NCBI GenBank assembly: GCA_017860675.1
Contig: JAGDMV010000051.1
Location: 1-10,929 of the forward strand
Origin: Chloroflexota bacterium
GTDB taxonomy: Bacteria; Chloroflexota; Limnocylindria; Limnocylindrales; CSP1-4
Direction of reading: 5' to 3'
DNA: 10,929 bases
A program made the translations under genes and the position numbers. The stretch's first letter is position 1, and every line of letters starts with the position of its first letter. The notes under the pieces were generated by a model that searched no databases, had not been told where the DNA came from, and saw nothing but the letters and a program-made list of their open reading frames with translations. Shown here in pieces: positions 6,971-10,929 of the stretch.

Positions 6971-7963
6971 TCACGCGTCCCAGCCCTGGGCGAGCCGGCC
7001 GAGCTCGTCGCGCCAGGAGGCACCCCCGCGAGCGATCGCCAGTGCTGCCCCCTCGCGAACGCCCTCCTCGCGAATGATCATGCCCGGCAGGCGGTAGCGA
7101 GCGAGGATGGCGCCGACCAGCGTCGCGCCCGCCGGCAGGACTCGCGCCCGCTCGGGCCTGATCCCGAACTGCGCGGCGGTCTCCACTGCCGGACGCGCAC
7201 AGACGGCCAGCATGAGGTCGGCGACCTGGCCTGCCGTCAGCGCCCGCCGCCCCCCGTCGAGGCCGGCCACCTTGGGCAGGTTCGAGCCGGTGCCGCCCAC
7301 GAGGACGCCGACCAGGGGCTGGGCATCGGGCGCGGTCGCCACGGCCTCGTCTGCCTCGCTCCGCAGGCAGGCCAGCTCGGCCACCGTGGGCGGATCATGC
7401 GCGACGATGGCATCGGTCAGGCGCGACGCCCCAAGCCGGATCGAGTGGGTCCGGATGGTCGCGCCGCGCTCCGCCAGCAGCAGCTGGGTGGAACCGCCCC
7501 CGATGTCGGCGATCAGCATGCTGACCTCGAGCGGCAGGCCGCCGGTCACCCCGAGCAGGGTGAGCCGCGCCTCCTCCTGGGGACCGAGGACGTGGAGAGG
7601 GACGCCCGTCGCCGCCTCCACCTCGGCGACGACCGTGGCCGCGTTGGCGGCGACACGAAGCGGCTCGGTGCCGATGAACGCGATCCTGCTCGCTCCAAGC
7701 TCACGGGCCGAGGCGGCGTAGCGCGACAGGGTGACCACCAGCTCCGCCCGAACCGGCCCGGGGATGTAGCCGGTGCGGTCGACAACCGCGCCGAGACCGA
7801 GGATGTCGGACGTGTCGAGCAGGGGCTCGACACGGTGGCCTGCGGTGGCGGCAACGAGCAGGTGGGTCGAGTGCGAGCCGACATCGGCCACGGCAACGAC
7901 GGTCCGCCCGGCGGGCGATCCAGCCACGGGCGGGGATGCGCCCGGCGCTCGCTCCCGGTCCAT
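6971..7963 (-). CDS. Ppx/GppA-family phosphatase (exopolyphosphatase-like)
   Basis: This 330-residue protein belongs to the Ppx/GppA branch of the actin-like ATPase fold. These enzymes remove terminal phosphates from polyphosphate or hydrolyse pppGpp to ppGpp. Visible motifs are the phosphate-1 loop ADVGSHSTHLL (26-36), GTEPLR (98-103), GPQEEARLTLLG (127-138), ADIGGGSTQLL (152-162) and LVGGTGSN (221-228). Glu131 in EEAR aligns with the catalytic Glu121 of E. coli PPX. The usual Glu in GGGSTEL is Gln160 here (codon CAG at 7486-7484), an unusual change. The length fits the short, two-domain form without the C-terminal HD-like domain. The start is ATG 7963. The frame is open to 8401 but would then overlap the ArsC gene. 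It converges on the CYTH-CHAD gene and completes a local polyphosphate set. Choice between Ppx and GppA activity is open. Confidence 0.93.
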   Translation of the reverse strand: MDRERAPGASPPVAGSPAGRTVVAVADVGSHSTHLLVAATAGHRVEPLLDTSDILGLGAVVDRTGYIPGPVRAELVVTLSRYAASARELGASRIAFIGTEPLRVAANAATVVAEVEAATGVPLHVLGPQEEARLTLLGVTGGLPLEVSMLIADIGGGSTQLLLAERGATIRTHSIRLGASRLTDAIVAHDPPTVAELACLRSEADEAVATAPDAQPLVGVLVGGTGSNLPKVAGLDGGRRALTAGQVADLMLAVCARPAVETAAQFGIRPERARVLPAGATLVGAILARYRLPGMIIREEGVREGAALAIARGGASWRDELGRLAQGWDA

Positions 7964-7969
7964 TGGTGG

Positions 7970-7975
7970 ATGATA
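7970..7975 (-). promoter_or_regulatory. -10 element giving a leaderless Ppx/GppA transcript
   Basis: On the minus strand TATCAT at 7975-7970 is followed by exactly six bases (CCACCA) and then ATG 7963. That spacing puts the transcript start on the A of the start codon. No Shine-Dalgarno is present. The -35 region is not recognisable. Confidence 0.6.
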
Positions 7976-8081
7976 CGGGCTATCCGCCGGGAGACTCCGG
8001 GCCACGCGACCCGGGGCGACCCGGCTGATGGCCAGACGATCCGATCGAGGCCGGTCGCCGCGGACCGGTCGGCCGCATCGT

Positions 8082-8088
8082 GGAGGGG
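8082..8088 (+). promoter_or_regulatory. Shine-Dalgarno site favouring the GTG 8091 start
   Basis: GGAGGGG sits just before GTG 8091 (GGAGG core ends 4 bases upstream; slightly short spacing). The alternative ATG at 8028 has no ribosome binding site. Confidence 0.5.
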
Positions 8089-8090
8089 AC

Positions 8091-8651
8091 GTGGGCGATC
8101 TGAGGAGACTGGATCCCGCCGCGGCGGGTGGCCTGCTCCGGCCGGCCGTCGCTCCGGCCCGGGTCCAGCTGGATCGGAACGAGGGCGGCACCGGCCCGAT
8201 CCGGGTCCTGTTCGTCTGCACCGGCAACTCGGCCCGCAGCCAGATGGCCGAGGCGGTCCTCGGCAGGCTGGGTGGCACCGCCTTCGACGCGTACTCCGCC
8301 GGCACCGCCCCGAAGGGCGTGCACCCGCTCACCGTTCGCGCCCTGGCGGAGATCGGCATCGACTGGACCGCGGCTCGCTCCAAGTCCGTACAGGAGTACA
8401 TGGGCCGGTCGTTCGACTACGTCATCACCGTCTGCGACGCGGCCCGCGAAGCCTGCCCGGTCTTCCCCGGCACGCATGCCTCGCGCCACTGGAGCTTCGA
8501 CGACCCGGCCGCCGCGGAGGGGCCAGAAGAGGAACGGCTCGCGGTCTTCCGCCGCGTCCTTGGCGAGGTCTCGGCCATGGTGGAACCGTTCGTCGGCGGG
8601 GCGCAACAGGGCGTGAGTGGCGGCGCAGTGGCGTCAGACCCCGGCGCCTGA
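8091..8651 (+). CDS. arsC: Thioredoxin-type arsenate reductase / LMW phosphatase with N-terminal extension
   Basis: The protein belongs to the low-molecular-weight phosphatase / ArsC family (COG0394). Counting from GTG 8091 it has 186 residues. The active loop C-x5-R is CTGNSARSQ, with nucleophile Cys43 and Arg49. The pattern TVCDAAREACPVFPG supplies Cys115 and Cys122. Their seven-residue spacing matches the Cys82/Cys89 relay of Staphylococcus ArsC, which reduces arsenate to arsenite with thioredoxin. Asp137/Asp138 in FDDP fit the general acid. These features favour ArsC over a plain tyrosine phosphatase. Before the domain lies an unusual extension of about 36 residues, which I do not recognise. 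The start could instead be ATG 8028 (207 residues). The gene lies between Ppx/GppA and SixA, about 780 bases from the nearest gene of the ArsR cluster at the right end. Confidence 0.88.
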   Translation: MGDLRRLDPAAAGGLLRPAVAPARVQLDRNEGGTGPIRVLFVCTGNSARSQMAEAVLGRLGGTAFDAYSAGTAPKGVHPLTVRALAEIGIDWTAARSKSVQEYMGRSFDYVITVCDAAREACPVFPGTHASRHWSFDDPAAAEGPEEERLAVFRRVLGEVSAMVEPFVGGAQQGVSGGAVASDPGA

Positions 8652-8878
8652 CACGGCACCGTGCAACGGCGACCGCCGGCGACGGCAGGCGGAGCCGGGC
8701 GCGCGATGCGCCTGGCGCCGTGACGACTCGCAACGGCCCGGGGAGAACCCGGTGACGCCAGGCGACGCCCAGGCCGCTTGCCGGCGGCGCCGGTTCGGTC
8801 CATCCTGAGCCGGGCGCCGGAGCTGCCCGCGGCAGCACGGCCGGTGACCGAGATCCCGAGCAATGCCCGGAGGACCAC
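8652..8878. other. 227-base intergenic region, no supported gene
   Basis: I see no convincing gene here. The best candidate is an 18-codon frame from GTG 8752 to TGA 8808, preceded by GGGGAG at good spacing, but it is too short and has no recognisable product. Two small GC stem-loops are possible near 8780-8796 and 8810-8820. A promoter for the SixA gene may be included, but no clear -10 was found. Confidence 0.4.
8869..8873 (+). promoter_or_regulatory. Shine-Dalgarno site for the GTG start of the SixA-like gene
   Basis: GGAGG ends 5 bases before GTG 8879 and supports this non-ATG start. Confidence 0.7.
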
Positions 8879-9376
8879 GTGACCAACCATCCCGGCCTCG
8901 TCCGTCTCCACCTCCTCCGCCACGCCGACGCGGGCGACCCGGAGGCCTGGGACGGCCCTGACGAGACCCGGCCGCTGTCGCCCCGGGGTGAGCGCCAGGC
9001 CGAGCGGCTGGCAACGCTGCTCCTCAACGGCGGGTTCGTCCCCGATGCGATCCTGTCCTCGCCCAGGGTCCGCGCCCGCGAGACGGCCGAGATCGTCGCG
9101 GCGACGCTCCACGGCCAGGTCCGGCTGGATCCACGCCTGGCCGGCCCGCTCGAGCTGGAGACCGTGGAAGCGATCCTGGCCGACGCCGGCGACCCGGTAC
9201 GGCCGATACTGGTCGGCCACGACCCCGAGTTCAGCGCCCTCGCCTCGGAACTGACGGGTGCCCCTCGCCTCCTGCTGCGCAAGGGCAGCCTGGCCCGGAT
9301 CGACGCCGAGCGCCCCATGGAGCCAGGCGAGGGCATCCTCCGCTGGCTCGTCCCGCCCGATCTGCTTCGGCCCTAG
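8879..9376 (+). CDS. sixA: SixA-like phosphohistidine phosphatase
   Basis: This 165-residue cytoplasmic protein belongs to the histidine phosphatase (phosphoglycerate mutase-like) superfamily, SixA branch. The catalytic RH motif is LLRHADAG with Arg14 and the phospho-accepting His15. Arg63 in SSPRVRARETAE and His114 in VGHDPEFS complete the phosphate pocket. LLLRKGSLARI (131-141) fits the SixA-type C-terminal pattern, and the short length excludes mutases. E. coli SixA removes phosphate from histidine on a phosphorelay or phosphotransfer protein; the partner here is unknown. Genes of this type are often seen near PPK and CHAD genes in high-GC bacteria, from memory, which fits the context. It starts with GTG. 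It lies 227 bases from ArsC, so it probably has its own promoter, and it converges on the rhodanese gene. Confidence 0.88.
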   Translation: MTNHPGLVRLHLLRHADAGDPEAWDGPDETRPLSPRGERQAERLATLLLNGGFVPDAILSSPRVRARETAEIVAATLHGQVRLDPRLAGPLELETVEAILADAGDPVRPILVGHDPEFSALASELTGAPRLLLRKGSLARIDAERPMEPGEGILRWLVPPDLLRP

Positions 9377-9433
9377 TCGTCCACGGCGACGCGCCGGTCA
9401 CCTGGCCCCGCTGGTCGGCGACCGTTGCCGGCG

Positions 9434-9456
9434 ATCAGCTGCTGCAGCAGCCTGAT
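9434..9456. repeat. Near-perfect palindrome across the rhodanese stop codon
   Basis: The core GCTGCTGCAGCAGC (9438-9451) is a perfect palindrome. With ATCAG on the left and CTGAT on the right it extends to 23 bases with one unpaired base. It covers the last codons and the stop (9437-9435) of the minus-strand rhodanese gene and encodes its Gly-Cys-Cys-Ser-Ser tail. It also lies 57 bases past the SixA stop. It might act as a two-way transcript-end hairpin, though no T-run follows. Confidence 0.5.
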
Positions 9457-9839
9457 GCACCTTCGGCCGGCGTGGCCAGGGCGGCGGGATCGCCCTTCAC
9501 CGGGAAGCCCCGGAACAGCCACTTGGCGATGCCGTTGCTCATGTTCGCCACCCGCGTGTAGCCGTGGTACATGAGGTAGTACGTCGCCCGCAGGCTGTCC
9601 TGCCCATCGGCGCTGACGAGCACGAGCTCCCGGTCACGAGGCAGCTCGGCGAAGCGCGCCTCGAACTCGCCCAGGGGGATGTTCACGATGTCCGGCACGT
9701 CCAGCGAGAGCCGCTCGACATCGGCTGCGTCGCGGACGTCGACGAGCAGGACGCCCTCCTCGGCGATCCGCTTGCGGGTCGTGGTCGGGCAGCACTCGCG
9801 GGCCTCCGGCAGGGCCGCGGGCGCGGTGCGCATGTCCAT
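9435..9839 (-). CDS. Rhodanese-fold protein lacking the catalytic Cys
   Basis: This 134-residue protein has one rhodanese domain (about 20-117). Family patterns are LLVDVRDAADVERL (31-44), DVPDIVNIPLGEFE (47-60), GYTRVANMSNGIAKWL (93-108) and GFPVKG. Active rhodaneses carry a Cys-led loop, C-x-x-G-x-R. Here the loop is SADGQD at 76-81: Ser76 (AGC, 9614-9612) replaces Cys and Asp81 replaces Arg. Classical sulfurtransfer is therefore unlikely. Two vicinal Cys pairs flank the domain: C16-C17 in ECCP and C131-C132 in the GCCSS tail. They could bind thiophilic metals or serve as redox thiols, which is inference. ATG 9839 follows GAGGAGG (9850-9844) at 4 bases; ATG 9833 is 10 bases away and also possible. 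It is the last gene of the minus-strand ArsR cluster, 93 bases after the mini-thioredoxin. Confidence 0.88.
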   Translation of the reverse strand: MDMRTAPAALPEARECCPTTTRKRIAEEGVLLVDVRDAADVERLSLDVPDIVNIPLGEFEARFAELPRDRELVLVSADGQDSLRATYYLMYHGYTRVANMSNGIAKWLFRGFPVKGDPAALATPAEGASGCCSS

Positions 9840-9910
9840 GGTTCCTCCTCGGATCTGTTGCGATCGGCCCGCGTTTCTCTCGCCGCGGCGATCGGGCCGC
9901 CACGAACCCC

Positions 9911-9929
9911 GACCGCCCGCGGGCCGGTC
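9911..9929 (-). terminator. Imperfect palindrome just after the mini-thioredoxin stop
   Basis: A 19-base GACCG / CGGTC inverted repeat with inner CCCG / CGGG and one bulged C begins 3 bases after the TAG of the mini-thioredoxin gene (minus strand). It could form a hairpin that ends or dampens transcription before the rhodanese gene, or protects the upstream RNA 3' end. There is no T-run. A weaker 7-bp stem (9865-9871 with 9893-9899) lies further along the same gap. Confidence 0.3.
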
Positions 9930-9932
9930 GTG

Positions 9933-10169
9933 CTACTGCGAGAGCCAGACAGCGATGTCGCCGGCAGACGGGACCCGTCCAGCTGCCACGACCTTGCCAT
10001 CGATGACCAGGCCGGGGGTGAGCAGGATCCCGTAGGACGCGATCGCGCGGGCGTCAGTGACGTGCTCGATCTCCGCCTCCACGCCGGCCATCATCACCGC
10101 CTCGCGGACGTTCCGCTCGACGGCCCGGCAGTTCTCGCAGCCGGGACCGAGGACCTCGACCCTCCTCAT
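9933..10169 (-). CDS. Mini-thioredoxin, TM0996/MTH895-type redox-active disulfide protein
   Basis: This 78-residue protein has the compact thioredoxin fold of the small redox-active disulfide family. MRRVEVLGPGCENC forms the first strand and the active site, with a C11-E-N-C14 pair. The cis-Pro loop is LLTPGLVIDGKVV (49-61, Pro52), and the end is SAGDIAVWLSQ. Homologues often sit beside ArsR regulators and metalloid permeases; no permease is found here. It probably exchanges disulfides or binds a metal in the cytoplasm; the substrate is unknown. I choose ATG 10169 because AAAGGAG (10183-10177) lies 7 bases upstream. GTG 10175, two codons earlier, is only 1 base from that site. It follows the ArsR gene by 63 bases and is likely co-transcribed with it. 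Confidence 0.9.
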   Translation of the reverse strand: MRRVEVLGPGCENCRAVERNVREAVMMAGVEAEIEHVTDARAIASYGILLTPGLVIDGKVVAAGRVPSAGDIAVWLSQ

Positions 10170-10176
10170 GCACACG

Positions 10177-10183
10177 CTCCTTT
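10177..10183 (-). promoter_or_regulatory. Shine-Dalgarno site deciding the mini-thioredoxin start
   Basis: On the minus strand AAAGGAG is 7 bases before ATG 10169 but only 1 base before GTG 10175, so the ATG is the functional start. Confidence 0.7.
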
Positions 10184-10232
10184 CTCATCACGAGATGCCG
10201 GCGAGCGACGCGTGGCTGGCCGGCACGATGCT

Positions 10233-10565
10233 CTACTTCAGGAGGCCCTCCAGGTCGCGCGCCGCGGCGGCACAGGCAGCCTCGTCGCGCTCGTAGTAGG
10301 ACCGCCGCGCGTCACCCACCGGGCGCGTCGCCCGCACCAGGCCCGCGTCGCGGAGCCGGGCCAGGTGGTTGCTGATGTTGTTCTGGCGCTCCTCGAGGGC
10401 GGCCGCCAGCTCGCAGACGCAGACGGGGCCGTCGCGCAGGAGGGCCATGATGCCGGCCCGCACCGGGTCGGCCAGCAGCGCGGCGACGGTCACCTGACTC
10501 TCCACGTCGGGCTGGTTCGGCTCGAGACGGAGGGGCGGCAGGGCGGCGACGTCGAGGTCGGTCAT
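10233..10565 (-). CDS. arsR: ArsR/SmtB-family repressor with CVC metalloid box
   Basis: This 110-residue winged-helix repressor is of the ArsR/SmtB type. The helix-turn-helix covers about residues 48-78: VCVCELAAALEERQNNISNHLARLRDAGLV. Within it, Cys49-Val-Cys51-Glu-Leu matches the ELCVCDL arsenite/antimonite-sensing box of E. coli ArsR, and Cys98 near the C-terminus may be a further ligand. It therefore probably senses As(III) or a similar thiophilic ion and releases DNA on binding. ATG 10565 has GAGGG 8 bases upstream. An in-frame ATG at 10646 would add 27 Pro/Arg/Ala-rich residues and sits 13 bases after the radical SAM stop, so it cannot be excluded. No TTGA-type operator was found between the genes. 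The main promoter may lie beyond the right edge. Confidence 0.92.
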   Translation of the reverse strand: MTDLDVAALPPLRLEPNQPDVESQVTVAALLADPVRAGIMALLRDGPVCVCELAAALEERQNNISNHLARLRDAGLVRATRPVGDARRSYYERDEAACAAAARDLEGLLK

Positions 10566-10659
10566 CAGTCGCACCCTCGTGCCAGGGGCCGGGCCGTCCG
10601 CGCCGCGCTCGTGCGGCCGGGCCGGCGCCCGCGGTGGGTCAGCCATGGCGGGCGCCACC

Positions 10660-10929
10660 TCAGGGACACTGGATGAATCCCTGGGCCCAGAGGCAGCCGC
10701 CACAGGCCGGGGTCGGGCTGCCGAAGCAGTCCTCGAGGTTCTCGTCGGCCATGTCACAGCTGTTGCACTCCGTGCAGGGGGAGAAGTCGAAGGCCTGGAG
10801 CCGCTCGCGCAGGGCCACGTAGCCCGGCTGGTTCCAGATCTCGAGGAGGGGTCGATCGGTGAGGCTGCCGACGAAGTGCGCGTGGCTGATCCGCGGCCTG
10901 AAGTCGAGGTAGCCGAGATGGGTGTGGAG
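10660..10929 (-). CDS. Radical SAM protein, C-terminal SPASM domain (partial; 5' end outside the window)
   Basis: The minus-strand frame is open from the right edge to TGA at 10662-10660, giving the last 89 residues of a larger protein. The text LLEIWNQPGYVALRERL (28-44) followed by a Cys-rich tail is typical of the SPASM extension of radical SAM enzymes, which binds auxiliary [4Fe-4S] clusters. The cysteines are C52, C55 and C58 (PCTECNSC), then C68, C76, C79 (ACGGCLW) and C88. The ending CGGCLWAQGFIQCP resembles, from memory, the maturases of tungsten-dependent aldehyde oxidoreductases, but this subfamily call is tentative. The CxxxCxxC SAM-binding site itself would lie outside the window. 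It is on the same strand as and directly upstream of the ArsR gene. Confidence 0.8.
   Translation of the reverse strand, partial: LHTHLGYLDFRPRISHAHFVGSLTDRPLLEIWNQPGYVALRERLQAFDFSPCTECNSCDMADENLEDCFGSPTPACGGCLWAQGFIQCP

Noticed and set aside
6821..8755. 644-codon plus-strand frame across Ppx/GppA and ArsC
   Set aside because: It is antisense to Ppx/GppA and out of frame with ArsC, with no domain of its own.
8752..8808. 18-codon GTG frame with a Shine-Dalgarno-like GGGGAG upstream
   Set aside because: It is too short, has no recognisable product, and GGGGAG is frequent by chance in this composition.
9377..9433. Possible terminator stem just after the SixA stop
   Set aside because: Candidate arms around GCCGGTCA and TGGTCGGC have two central mismatches and no T-run; the palindrome at 9434-9456 is stronger.
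10566..10646. N-terminal extension of ArsR from ATG 10646
   Set aside because: The 27 extra residues are Pro/Arg/Ala-rich and unlike ArsR proteins, and ATG 10565 has a better placed ribosome site. It is kept only as an alternative start.

Overview
The window is very GC-rich, with third codon positions almost all G or C. It reads like an ordinary chromosomal stretch of a high-GC bacterium, plausibly Chloroflexota or Actinomycetota. No rRNA or lineage-specific marker is present, so this is a guess. I see no rRNA, tRNA, CRISPR array, insertion sequence or phage gene, and no gene-free stretch longer than about 230 bases. High GC leaves very long open frames on the antisense strands, and I treat those as shadows.

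Layout. (1) 96-1001 (+): a tandem universal stress protein with two intact ATP-binding signatures. It converges on (2) 1179-2462 (-): an ABC-2 / NatB-type permease with no ATPase partner in view. (3) 2660-6873 (+): a tight three-gene unit of a DUF971 protein, polyphosphate kinase 1 (ATGA overlap) and a CYTH-CHAD fusion. (4) 6971-7963 (-): a Ppx/GppA-family phosphatase converging on the CYTH-CHAD gene. (5) 8091-8651 (+): a thioredoxin-type arsenate reductase / low-molecular-weight phosphatase with an N-terminal extension. (6) 8879-9376 (+): a SixA-like histidine phosphatase. (7) 9435-10929 (-): a same-strand cluster read from right to left, made of the C-terminal end of a radical SAM/SPASM protein, an ArsR repressor with a CVC metalloid box, a TM0996-type mini-thioredoxin and a rhodanese-fold protein lacking the catalytic Cys.

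Two themes stand out. The centre is a polyphosphate module: synthesis (PPK1), binding and triphosphate hydrolysis (CYTH-CHAD) and breakdown (Ppx/GppA). Both of its transcription units seem to start from leaderless or near-leaderless promoters, while most other genes have clear Shine-Dalgarno sequences. The right end is a thiol- and metal-rich cluster (SPASM iron-sulfur protein, metalloid-type ArsR, CxxC mini-thioredoxin, degenerate rhodanese with vicinal Cys pairs), with an ArsC about 800 bases beyond its far end. That cluster is the best candidate for a less-described system, but its upstream part is outside the window.
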